Assembly: GCA_026125385.1 (NCBI GenBank) | Contig: JAHCLG010000008.1 | Coordinates: forward strand, 64,930 to 102,016 | Origin: Legionellales bacterium | GTDB taxonomy: Bacteria > Pseudomonadota > Gammaproteobacteria > JAHCLG01 | DNA length: 37,087 nt | Direction: 5' to 3' | Shown: one piece after another, positions 25,117 to 32,723 of the stretch | Position numbering within the stretch: the first letter of the stretch is position 1 | How the letters are laid out: every line of letters starts with the position of its first letter | Position numbers and translations under genes: made by a program | The notes under the pieces: generated by a model | Told to the model about the DNA's origin: nothing | The model's input: only the letters and a program-made list of their open reading frames with translations | Databases searched by the model: none

Positions 25117-26495
25117 TTTTTTTTGCGGCGAAATAAAGCCAGTGGCAATAAAATCATGATGATTAATGAAATAATAATAATTTCATCATAGCGCGCTAAA
25201 CTACCTACATTTAAAGTGTCTGGTGGAAAAAATCCTAGGGCAATGGTTAATAGGCAAGTAAAAATACCTAATGTACTAATCAAGGTGTGTGTCCATTTAC
25301 CCCCGGGTATTTGAAAAGAGGGTTTGAGATCAGGGCGTAGAAATTTAATGTAAATTCCTGTCGCAAACATTAGCAAATACATCACCATATATAATTGCGC
25401 AGCTAATGCGGTTAACAGCCAATAGGAGGCATTGACTCCTGGCAGTAATAAAAAAACCATCGTGAACAAGGTGGTGATCACTGCTTGAGAAATTAATAAG
25501 GAAGTCGGCGCACCATAGCGATTTTCTTTGGCAAGCCACTGCGGTAAATGATTATCCTTCGCCGCGACTAACAAGCCTTTGCACGGAGCCATAATCCAAT
25601 TACTCACACTACCCATCCCACCTAAAATTAACATCGCAGCGACACAGGGCACTAACCACGCCGCATGATACGCCACAAAAAAATCTTCGAAGGCTTCAAT
25701 TAAACCGGCCACTAAACTGATTTGATTTTTGGGAATAACCATCGCGATGGCTAACGAACCTAACGTCAGCGTTGAAATTAAAATTAACGTGGAAATAAAG
25801 AGTGCTTTAGGATAATCGCGCTGTGGATTTTCCACTTCTTGCGCATAAACCGTGGTAATTTCCATGCCACAAAACGCCAATATTATTCCAGTTAGCGCAA
25901 CTACCACACCCGATTGCGAAAAATCGGGTAACATGGTGTGATAATTTAAGGTAACTTGTAACGGTTTACCCAAAATTAACCAACTTAACCCTAGGCCAAT
26001 AATTAATAGCATGGGTAAAATTAATCCAAAAATACCACACCATTCGCTAAATTTTGCCGATAAACGCATACCAAATAAATTTAAAATTGTCGCACCCCAA
26101 AATGCCAACAAAACAATGGTGATAATAAAATAGCGGTTATCTGCTAGATGGGGATTGATTAAATATGCCAGCGTGCCAGCAATGAACGATAAAATTGTCG
26201 GGTACCAAATGACATTTTCAATCCATTGAAACCATATCGCTAAAAATCCAGCGCGATCGCCAAAGGCAGTTTTTACCCAAATATAAACCCCACCTTGTTT
26301 AGGCAAGGCGGTAGATAATTCTGCTGAAATTAATGCTGTGGGAATTAAAAATAAAATGGCGGCAATAAGAAAATAAGCAATGATTTGACTGCCAAACAAA
26401 GAGGCTGCGGGCAAATTCCGTACGCTATCGACAGAGGTTACCGTGATCATTACTAAACTAAAAACACTTAATACTCTTTTTTTAGCGATGCTCAT
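25113..26495 (-). CDS. APC-superfamily amino-acid transporter (glutamate/GABA antiporter-like)
   Basis: At 460 residues from the ATG at 26495 (a TTG six codons upstream is possible), it has about twelve membrane helices. Helix 1 reads SLVMITVTSVDSVRNLPAA, and SAELSTALPKQGGVYIWVKTAFG is the APC motif of helix 2-3, close to GadC/YjeM-type members. WIENVIWYP and CGMEITTVYAQEVENPQRDYPKA are also typical. The substrate is probably an amino acid, but specificity cannot be read from sequence. It stands alone, divergent from dapB. Confidence 0.85.
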   Translation of the reverse strand: MSIAKKRVLSVFSLVMITVTSVDSVRNLPAASLFGSQIIAYFLIAAILFLIPTALISAELSTALPKQGGVYIWVKTAFGDRAGFLAIWFQWIENVIWYPTILSFIAGTLAYLINPHLADNRYFIITIVLLAFWGATILNLFGMRLSAKFSEWCGIFGLILPMLLIIGLGLSWLILGKPLQVTLNYHTMLPDFSQSGVVVALTGIILAFCGMEITTVYAQEVENPQRDYPKALFISTLILISTLTLGSLAIAMVIPKNQISLVAGLIEAFEDFFVAYHAAWLVPCVAAMLILGGMGSVSNWIMAPCKGLLVAAKDNHLPQWLAKENRYGAPTSLLISQAVITTLFTMVFLLLPGVNASYWLLTALAAQLYMVMYLLMFATGIYIKFLRPDLKPSFQIPGGKWTHTLISTLGIFTCLLTIALGFFPPDTLNVGSLARYDEIIIISLIIMILLPLALFRRKKN

Positions 26496-26604
26496 GTTTG
26501 CTTTTTGAAACAATAACCAGTATGGTTGAAAATAGTTTCTTACTATAGAATAAGCATTTTAGTTTAGCAAATATTTTGTGGTTATACTGGGAGAGGATAT
26601 TGCG

Positions 26605-27333
26605 GTGAAAAAAATTATTGTCAATGGTGCCAAGGGTCGCATGGGAAAAATCACCTGCGACACAATAGAAAAACACTCAGAATTTAATCTCGTTGCCAAG
26701 GCAGAACAAGGTGATGATTTAGCTCAATTAATTAAACAACATCACGCCGATATCGTCGTTGATTTTACTCAACCCAAAGCGGTATTTAATAATATTAATA
26801 TTATTTTGGATGAAGGTGCATCTCCCGTAGTTGGCACCAGCGGCTTATTGCCCCCACAAATCGCAACACTTCAAGCTCGTTGCCAGCAATTACAACGTGG
26901 TGCCATCATTGCACCCAATTTTTCGTTAGGTGCCATTTTAATGATGAAATACGCGCAAGACGCGGCGAAATATTTTCGTTATGCCGAAATTATCGAATTA
27001 CATCATGAAAATAAATTAGATGCGCCTTCTGGTACGGCGATTAAAACAGCAGAACTCATGGCACCTGCTTTAGGGACAATTCCCCATCACCCCGATACCC
27101 AAGAAACCATAGTTGGTGCGCGCGGCGCTTTATATGAAACCATTCCTATTCACTCGGTGCGTTTGCCGGGGCTGGTTGCTCATCAAGAAGTGATATTCGG
27201 TGGGCGCAGTGAAACACTGACCATCAAACACGACTCCATCGGACGCGAAGCCTTCATGCCGGGTGTGATCCTCGCTTGCCTAAAAGTCACCGAATTAAGC
27301 GAGTTGGTTTATGGCTTAGAAAACCTTTTGTAA
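26605..27333 (+). CDS. dapB: 4-hydroxy-tetrahydrodipicolinate reductase
   Basis: Reduces the DapA product to tetrahydrodipicolinate in lysine and diaminopimelate synthesis. At 242 residues from the GTG at 26605, it has GAGAGG nine bases upstream; the frame extends to 26578. Landmarks are the nucleotide loop NGAKGRMGK, VVDFTQPKAV, GTSGL, APNFSLGAILMM, and the active-site block ELHHENKLDAPSGTAIKTAE with the catalytic His pair and Lys. TATACT (26583-26588) could be a -10, but it would give a very short leader. Its stop codon overlaps the first of three 11-bp-phased repeats. Confidence 0.96.
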   Translation: MKKIIVNGAKGRMGKITCDTIEKHSEFNLVAKAEQGDDLAQLIKQHHADIVVDFTQPKAVFNNINIILDEGASPVVGTSGLLPPQIATLQARCQQLQRGAIIAPNFSLGAILMMKYAQDAAKYFRYAEIIELHHENKLDAPSGTAIKTAELMAPALGTIPHHPDTQETIVGARGALYETIPIHSVRLPGLVAHQEVIFGGRSETLTIKHDSIGREAFMPGVILACLKVTELSELVYGLENLL

Positions 27334-27357
27334 ATGGATTGTAAACAGATCGTAAAC
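27330..27357. promoter_or_regulatory. Three 11-bp-phased GTAAA repeats, likely response-regulator site
   Basis: GTAAATGGATT (27330), GTAAACAGATC (27341) and GTAAAC (27352) give GTAAA three times at an exact 11-bp period; on the other strand this reads (G/A)TTTAC. Tandem half-sites at one helical turn are the hallmark of OmpR/PhoB-family regulators. E. coli asr is controlled by members of that family (RstA, PhoB). The site lies about 190 bp upstream of the Asr-like start; a possible -10 TATAAG is at 27425-27430. Confidence 0.5.
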
Positions 27358-27451
27358 TAATATTATCTAAACATTTTTTTTTCTAGTTTTTAATGATTTT
27401 TTACGAGTAGATCTATTCAAACCCTATAAGCTCTGCTAAGCTTCCGCGTAC

Positions 27452-27518
27452 CTAGGTTCGATTGAACTAATCAACGAGCCACAACTCGATTCTGATGTTG
27501 CAATAAACCTAGTTTTTT
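27452..27518 (+). promoter_or_regulatory. Possible structured 5' leader of the Asr-like gene
   Basis: CTAGGTT (27452-27458) can pair with AACCTAG (27506-27512), which is followed at once by six T (27513-27518). Inside, TTGA-ACTAA-TCAA and CGAG-CCACAA-CTCG can form two small hairpins. The arrangement resembles an attenuator or folded leader 16 bp upstream of the Shine-Dalgarno, but the stems are short. Read by eye. Confidence 0.3.
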
Positions 27519-27546
27519 CGTTCATCAATTTAATGAGGATTTGAAC

Positions 27547-27828
27547 ATGTCTATTAAAAAAGCTTTGTTAATTGCGGCAATTTCCGCTCCTTTATGCTTA
27601 TTAGGCGTTGCTAGCGCTGCTACTGATGCTGCTAATGCTCCTGCTGGTGCACAAGCTGCTGCTCAACAAACAGTTGCTACTAATGCAAAACATCATGCTA
27701 AGCATCATGCTAATAAAGATCATAAAAAATCTAAGCATCACAGCAAAAAAGAAAAAGCTGCTAAAAAAGATGCGGACAATAAAGCTGCAGACAACCAAGA
27801 CAACGCTGCTGCTCCTGCCGCAGAATAA
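27547..27828 (+). CDS. Small exported Ala/Lys/His-rich protein, Asr-like (acid-shock type)
   Basis: A 93-residue protein. A signal peptide (MSIKKALLIAAISAPLCLLG, cleavage probably after VASA) is followed by a mature part made of Ala-rich stretches around a His/Lys block (KHHAKHHANKDHKKSKHH). It ends with NKAADNQDNAAAPAAE. GAGGA lies seven bases before the ATG. Composition and layout closely resemble E. coli Asr, a periplasmic acid-shock protein, but low complexity can mimic homology. His-rich segments could also bind metals. It is monocistronic: phased repeats upstream, a strong terminator downstream. Confidence 0.7.
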   Translation: MSIKKALLIAAISAPLCLLGVASAATDAANAPAGAQAAAQQTVATNAKHHAKHHANKDHKKSKHHSKKEKAAKKDADNKAADNQDNAAAPAAE

Positions 27829-27841
27829 GCTTGTTGCTAAT

Positions 27842-27875
27842 AAAAAAGAGCCAGTTTTACTGGCTCTTTTTTTTT
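27842..27875. terminator. Strong bidirectional rho-independent terminator
   Basis: A 14-bp perfect stem (27842-27855 with 27859-27872, core GAGCCAGT/ACTGGCTC) has a TTT loop, T-rich on the 3' side and A-rich on the 5' side. It works for the Asr-like gene on the plus strand and for the alcohol dehydrogenase on the minus strand, whose stop codon begins at 27877. Confidence 0.92.
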
Positions 27876-28918
27876 CATAAGGATTTCATATCAATCACAA
27901 AACGATATTTCACATCACTTTTTAAAATACGATCAAATGCATGATTAATTTGATCGATATTAATCATTTCAATTTCAGGCAGAATATTGTGTTGAGCACA
28001 ATAATCTAACATTTCTTGGGTTTCGCGGATCCCACCGATTAATGAACCTGCCATTTGGCGACGGGTAAAAATTAATGGCATTAACGAGACATTTTGGGGT
28101 TGCTCCGGCACACCGACAAATACCAAACTCCCTTCCAATGTTAACGCATTCAAATACGGACTTATTTCATGCGTTGCTGAAACGGTATCTAAAATAAAAT
28201 CCAGTGAATTTGCGGCTTTTGCCATTTGTGAGCGGTCATTCGAAAGAATGACATGATGTGCGCCTAATTCCATCGCATCGTTTGCTTTGTCGGAACTGCG
28301 CGTAAATAAAGTCACTTCGGCACCCATGCTGTGGGCAAGTTTAATCGCCATGTGACCTAAGCCACCTAAACCCACCACGCCCACTTTGCTGCCTTTACCC
28401 ACATTCCAACGACGTAAAGGAGAATAGGTGGTGATCCCGGCACATAATAAAGGAGCCACATGACTTAATGATAAATTATCAGCAATTTTCAATACGAATT
28501 CTTCGCGCACCACGATATTATTGGAATATCCACCTTGAGTCAGAGTATTGGTAGCCGCTTCTTTCGAGCCATATGTCATGGTCATACCTTTTTCGCAATA
28601 TTGTTCTAAATGCTCATGGCAATAATGGCACTGCTGACAAGAATCGACCATGCAACCCACGCCAACGTGATCGCCTACTTTAAATTTATGGACTCGCGAT
28701 CCCACCTTCACAACTTTACCAACAATTTCATGGCCTGGCACCATGGGATAAAGTGACATTCCCCATTCATTGCGAGCCATGTGAATATCGGAATGACAGA
28801 CGCCGCAATGAGTAATTTCAATTAGCACGTCATTATCGCGGACATCGCGACGGGTGAAACTAAACGGTTGTAATGGACTTTTAGCATTTTGCGCAGCATA
28901 ACCTTTGCATTCGATCAT
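27875..28918 (-). CDS. Zinc-dependent alcohol dehydrogenase (YahK/cinnamyl-type)
   Basis: An NAD(P)-dependent medium-chain dehydrogenase of 347 residues, close to E. coli YahK (349). Catalytic zinc ligands are in CGVCHSDIH and PGHEIVG (GHE). The structural zinc lies in the Cys cluster CQQCHYCHEHLEQYC with an upstream Cys in GCMVDSC. The Rossmann motif is VGVVGLGGLGHMAIKLA. The ATG at 28918 is preceded by AGGAG; a TTG at 28936 is less likely. An adh gene sits in the rhizobial very-long-chain acyl cluster, so proximity to the acyl operon may be functional. However, a 387-bp gap and its own promoter (29003-29032) separate it. Confidence 0.9.
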   Translation of the reverse strand: MIECKGYAAQNAKSPLQPFSFTRRDVRDNDVLIEITHCGVCHSDIHMARNEWGMSLYPMVPGHEIVGKVVKVGSRVHKFKVGDHVGVGCMVDSCQQCHYCHEHLEQYCEKGMTMTYGSKEAATNTLTQGGYSNNIVVREEFVLKIADNLSLSHVAPLLCAGITTYSPLRRWNVGKGSKVGVVGLGGLGHMAIKLAHSMGAEVTLFTRSSDKANDAMELGAHHVILSNDRSQMAKAANSLDFILDTVSATHEISPYLNALTLEGSLVFVGVPEQPQNVSLMPLIFTRRQMAGSLIGGIRETQEMLDYCAQHNILPEIEMINIDQINHAFDRILKSDVKYRFVIDMKSL

Positions 28919-29002
28919 GATAATATCTCCTGTCAATGAGCGGTTGATTATTTTAGGTCAGTGTGTCAATTCGTCGTGAGAGCGAGTCAACCTAAGGATT
29001 TG

Positions 29003-29032
29003 ATTATAGATCCATCTAAAATGAAGCGGTAA
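29003..29032 (-). promoter_or_regulatory. Likely promoter for the alcohol dehydrogenase
   Basis: On the minus strand a perfect TATAAT (29003-29008) is preceded, after 18 bp, by TTACCG (29027-29032, 3 of 6 to consensus). It gives a leader of roughly 80 nt before the ATG at 28918. Confidence 0.45.
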
Positions 29033-29050
29033 CTTATTTTTTAATCTTTC

Positions 29051-29295
29051 ATGAGCGGTACGAGCAAAGCTCGTGTTCGCTCATCGCATCTTGAAGGGCA
29101 TTGAGTATATACCCAACGCACTTCAAGATGCGGCTGATGTCAAAATTTAGGGTTAGAAGTTTTCACTGATTGTCGAAGTGAGTTATCCTAATAAACACCT
29201 ATTTTTCCTCTTTTTTTGCGAAAGCTTAGCGAACGCACTTATTACCTAACGCCTGCGATTTAATCTCCGACTCCCCTGCATCTTCATTGGCGAGC
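29051..29295. repeat. Dispersed palindromic repeat, copy C
   Basis: A two-part hairpin (ATGAGCG 29051-29057 with CGCTCAT 29078-29084 around ACGAGC-AAA-GCTCGT) matches the one in copy B. CGCATCTTGAAG (29085-29096) pairs with CTTCAAGATGCG (29121-29132) around TTGAGTATATACCCAA (29101-29116), the reverse complement of 16130-16145. GCATCTTCATTGGCGAGC (29278-29295) is the exact reverse complement of 15955-15972. Positions 29133-29277 between them hold nothing recognised. The copy occupies the gap between the acyl operon and the dehydrogenase. Confidence 0.85.
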
Positions 29296-29305
29296 TATAG
29301 TACTA

Positions 29306-30157
29306 TTAAACGTCACCTTTCCAACGACGATGTAACCACAGCCATTGTTCAGGATGAGCTAAAATCATTTTTTCAAGGGTTTGATTATATAACAACGTAT
29401 TTTGATAAATTTCTTCCGTATCAGTTTGTGCTTGTTGCCAAATTAATTTAGGCAAAAATTCTAATACGTGTTGCCCGTGCTTATCGCGATAAGTCAATGC
29501 AGGAACAACGGGAGCTTGGGTATGTTTGGCCAGCATGGCCAGCGAACGAAATGTTCCTGCTTTTTCACCAAAAAATTCTACCATAATTCCATCTTTGGAT
29601 TTGATACTGGCGTGTTGATCGAGAATAAATACTACGGCGTCTTCCCGATCGAGCGCATCACACACTTGCATCAAGGAATTTTTTTTAGGAATAACATTCA
29701 GGCCTGCTTGATAATAGCGACGAAATAATATTTTTTCGATCCATTTTGCACCCAGTGTTTTACGAATAAAATGAAAACGATGTTGATATTGGGTAAAGTT
29801 TAAAATACCCGCAATGGGGGATAACTCCCAGTTACCAAAATGTCCCGATAAAATTAGCAGCCCTTTTCCTTCTGCGGCCGCGTTTAAAATATGATCTAAG
29901 CCTTCAATACGTGCCAGTGTTTTTATTGTTGCTAAGGATTGAAAGCGCATTTTAATATTTTCATAGACTGATCGAGCTAGATGAGAATAAAAACACTGTG
30001 CTAATTTTTTTATGTCAGCTTCACTAAGTTCATCGGAAAATACCCGACGCAAATTAGCGAAAATAATTTTTCGCCGGTATGGCATGAGATAATAAAAAAT
30101 TTTTCCGCTCAAGGTCGGAGTGATAGTTTGCAAATACGTTCGAATAGAATAAGTCAT
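29306..30157 (-). CDS. LpxL/HtrB-family lipid acyltransferase (LpxXL-like)
   Basis: An inner-membrane lysophospholipid/lipid A acyltransferase family member of 283 residues. The catalytic H-x4-E motif is HFGNWE (His106, Glu111). Other family blocks are RRVFSDELSE, NPRR-like NLRRVF, FILDQHAS and KHTQAPVVPAL, with WLWLHRRWK at the C-terminus. Its ATG overlaps the stop of the upstream ketosynthase (4 bp), so it is the last gene of the acyl operon and probably transfers the finished acyl chain from the dedicated ACP. By position it matches rhizobial LpxXL, which puts a very long acyl chain on lipid A. The acceptor here is inferred. Confidence 0.85.
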   Translation of the reverse strand: MTYSIRTYLQTITPTLSGKIFYYLMPYRRKIIFANLRRVFSDELSEADIKKLAQCFYSHLARSVYENIKMRFQSLATIKTLARIEGLDHILNAAAEGKGLLILSGHFGNWELSPIAGILNFTQYQHRFHFIRKTLGAKWIEKILFRRYYQAGLNVIPKKNSLMQVCDALDREDAVVFILDQHASIKSKDGIMVEFFGEKAGTFRSLAMLAKHTQAPVVPALTYRDKHGQHVLEFLPKLIWQQAQTDTEEIYQNTLLYNQTLEKMILAHPEQWLWLHRRWKGDV

Positions 30158-31419
30158 GATGCCGTAATAATTAAACTAGAGGCAATACCACCAAATCCTC
30201 GAGCAATGATCATAGCAGTATTGGCATGCACTGGCTGGTGTTGCGTGCTGAGGTTTAAATTCGCACATTCTTTGGCAACACGCGTTAATGTTGCTATCGC
30301 TGGCACGCAAGATTCTTGTAACGCTTTTATGGAAAAAATAGTATCTAAGATTCCCGCACTGGCTAGCGTGTGTCCGCATGACCATTTAAATCCGGTGACA
30401 GGAGTCGGCTTATTGTCAAATACCGCGTGAATGGCTTTGGCTTCACTATTATCTGATTGCGGTGTGCCATTGGCATGTGCTGTGATCATCCCAATATCAT
30501 GGCTGGTGAGTTTCGCGTGTTTTAATGCAACTTCGAGACTCCGTTTTACCGCATCCCCATTATCGCCAATGGCAAATACGCCAGAAGCTTCTGTGGCAGT
30601 AGCAGCCGCTAATACCGAACCATAAATTTTAGCATGGCGTTGTTGCGCGCTGATTTTTGACTCTAATAAAATCGCAGCGCCTGCTTCTGCTAAGACAGTG
30701 CCATTATGGCGTTCGTCGAAAGAATAAATGCCTTCTGCTGATAAAATACCCATAGAACCATAATAGAGATTACCTTGCGGTTCTGCCGCGCAATCGTAGG
30801 CGACGACTAATGCCCGATCAATTTGCCCTTGTTGAATTGCATGCATGGCTTCGGCCAGAGCTTGTGATCCTGAGACGGCATGATTAGTAATATTTTGATT
30901 GGGTCCTTTAAATTGATGTTGCATGCCGACATAAGCTAAGACATTATTAGGTAAAATTTTTAAGAGCCACATTGGATGAATTTCTTCAAATAATTTTTTA
31001 CCAAATTCTTGCAAATTATTTTTAGCATGTGCGAGCAATGGCATGAAATCGTATTGTTGATAAAATTTATTGCCAGGTGATCCTACATAAATTCCGCTAC
31101 GATCGTTAAAATCTGTCGCATCAGTTAAACTATTGCGATAGTCAATTAGACCACTGTGTTCAATCGCTTGATTAGCCGCATAAATGCCTAATACATCTTG
31201 TTTAGAAATTAATTTTAATAATTTACGATCGGCAATTAATTGTTGAGGCTTAGCATTTTTTATTTCGCCAGCTAACCGATACGGCGTATCGCCTAATTCC
31301 CACTGGGTAATTTCAGCAATACCCGATTCACCCGCAATAATCGCATTCCACATCGTTTCGACATCGTGACCTGTAGCCCCGATGGCACCATAACCCGTAA
31401 TAACCACTTCATTTTGCAT
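30154..31419 (-). CDS. Ketosynthase-like protein with Ala at the active-site Cys position (chain-length-factor type)
   Basis: At 421 residues with a FabF-like thiolase fold. The nucleophile motif TACASG is replaced by NHAVSG, so Ala181 stands at the Cys position. The decarboxylation His pair and Lys are kept: His314 in ITAHANGT, Lys345 and His350 in FKWSCGHTLASAG. Such pairs of a true ketosynthase and a Cys-less partner occur in type II polyketide and aryl-polyene systems (KS/CLF). By analogy this subunit would bind its neighbour and set chain length, or decarboxylate malonyl-ACP. AAGGGG precedes the ATG. It is 3 bp after the active ketosynthase gene. Confidence 0.88.
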   Translation of the reverse strand: MQNEVVITGYGAIGATGHDVETMWNAIIAGESGIAEITQWELGDTPYRLAGEIKNAKPQQLIADRKLLKLISKQDVLGIYAANQAIEHSGLIDYRNSLTDATDFNDRSGIYVGSPGNKFYQQYDFMPLLAHAKNNLQEFGKKLFEEIHPMWLLKILPNNVLAYVGMQHQFKGPNQNITNHAVSGSQALAEAMHAIQQGQIDRALVVAYDCAAEPQGNLYYGSMGILSAEGIYSFDERHNGTVLAEAGAAILLESKISAQQRHAKIYGSVLAAATATEASGVFAIGDNGDAVKRSLEVALKHAKLTSHDIGMITAHANGTPQSDNSEAKAIHAVFDNKPTPVTGFKWSCGHTLASAGILDTIFSIKALQESCVPAIATLTRVAKECANLNLSTQHQPVHANTAMIIARGFGGIASSLIITAS

Positions 31420-31422
31420 AAC

Positions 31423-32721
31423 TTATTCCCCTTGCCATTCAGGGTGTTTGAAAACCACACAGCTATTCGAGCCGCCAAAACCAAATGAATCCGATAATGC
31501 GACGCGGATCGCGCGATCGCGCACGCCTTCGCGCACAAAATCCAAATCGCATTCTGGATCGGGTGTGGTTAAATTGCGGGTAGCTGGAATTTTACTGTGA
31601 TAAATGGCTAATGCCGAAAACGCCGCTTCAATACTGCCGGCCGCAGCAATTAAATGTCCCGTTTGCGATTTCGTGGAACTCACTGCGATCGATTTCGCAC
31701 GCGAACCAAATACTGCTTGAATCGCATTGGATTCAGATAAATCATTCATTTTAGTGGAGGTGCCGTGAGCATTAATATAATCTACGTGTTGAGGTTCAAC
31801 GTTGGCATCTTGTAACGCGCTTTGTAAGGCTTGAATGGCGCCATCGCCAGAAGGGTGGGAATCGGTAATACGATAAGCGCTGAGTGAATTGCCTTCTCCT
31901 GCTAATTCTGCATAAATCGTAGCACCGCGTTGCTGCGCACGTTGATAGTTTTCGACAATTAAAAATGCGGCACCTTCGCCCAAGACAAAACCATTGCGTG
32001 TTAAATCAAACGGACGTGATGCGGTTTCTGGGGTATCGTTGTAGGTGGATAATGCGCCTAATAAACAAAAACTCGCGACACCAATCGGATTAATCATCGA
32101 ATCAAATCCACCTACCAACATGCGATCAGCATCACCGCGCCGCAATGCTTGCAACGCTAAGCCTAATGCTTGGCCTCCTGATGCGCAGGCAGTATGAACA
32201 GAATTGGTGTAACCGCGAATATTAAACTGTTGTAATAATAAACTCAAACCGCTATTAGAAAGTGTTTTAGCAAATTCGCGTACATTTAAAAAATCGCGTG
32301 CGGAATTATCCATAAGTCTAGTGTTAACTGAACCATCTTCAGCAAAACGTTGTTGGAAGCGTTGCCAATAGTCAAATTCGGCGGTCATCATGCCGCTCCC
32401 CACCACACATCCCCAGCGTTCGGCGTTTTGATCGGTGGGACGAATGCCGGCATCGGCAAAGGCTTGTGTTGCCGCCGCGAAAGCGAATCTCACAAAATTG
32501 GTGCTTTGACGCAGGAATTTATGATCAGGTAAATACTCTTTTATATTAAATTGTTTTACTTCCGCCGCAATATGAGTGGGAAATTCACTGGCATCGAAGG
32601 ATTGTAATTGGCTAATACCACTTTTTCCCAATAATAAATTTTTCCACGTTGATTGCGTATCGTTACCGAGAGGAGAAACAATTCCAATGCCGGTAATAAC
32701 AAATTTATTGGAGTGGGTCAT
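31423..32721 (-). CDS. 3-oxoacyl-ACP synthase (FabF-type ketosynthase, catalytically complete)
   Basis: Condenses malonyl-ACP with an acyl chain. At 432 residues from the ATG at 32721 (SD GAGG just upstream; a GTG two codons earlier is possible), it has nucleophile Cys179 in HTACASGGQAL, His319 in INAHGTSTKMND, Lys351 and His356 in STKSQTGHLIAAAG, and the tail SFGFGGSNSCVVF. It sits between the dehydratase and the Cys-less ketosynthase, and probably forms a heterodimer with the latter. It is one of two FabF-like genes, as in fabF1XL/fabF2XL of rhizobia. Confidence 0.93.
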   Translation of the reverse strand: MTHSNKFVITGIGIVSPLGNDTQSTWKNLLLGKSGISQLQSFDASEFPTHIAAEVKQFNIKEYLPDHKFLRQSTNFVRFAFAAATQAFADAGIRPTDQNAERWGCVVGSGMMTAEFDYWQRFQQRFAEDGSVNTRLMDNSARDFLNVREFAKTLSNSGLSLLLQQFNIRGYTNSVHTACASGGQALGLALQALRRGDADRMLVGGFDSMINPIGVASFCLLGALSTYNDTPETASRPFDLTRNGFVLGEGAAFLIVENYQRAQQRGATIYAELAGEGNSLSAYRITDSHPSGDGAIQALQSALQDANVEPQHVDYINAHGTSTKMNDLSESNAIQAVFGSRAKSIAVSSTKSQTGHLIAAAGSIEAAFSALAIYHSKIPATRNLTTPDPECDLDFVREGVRDRAIRVALSDSFGFGGSNSCVVFKHPEWQGE

Positions 32722-32723
32722 AA

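Noticed and set aside
27608-27880. Leu/Lys-rich frame overlapping the Asr-like gene
   Set aside because: A frame-shifted shadow of the Ala/Lys-rich codons, and it runs through the terminator.
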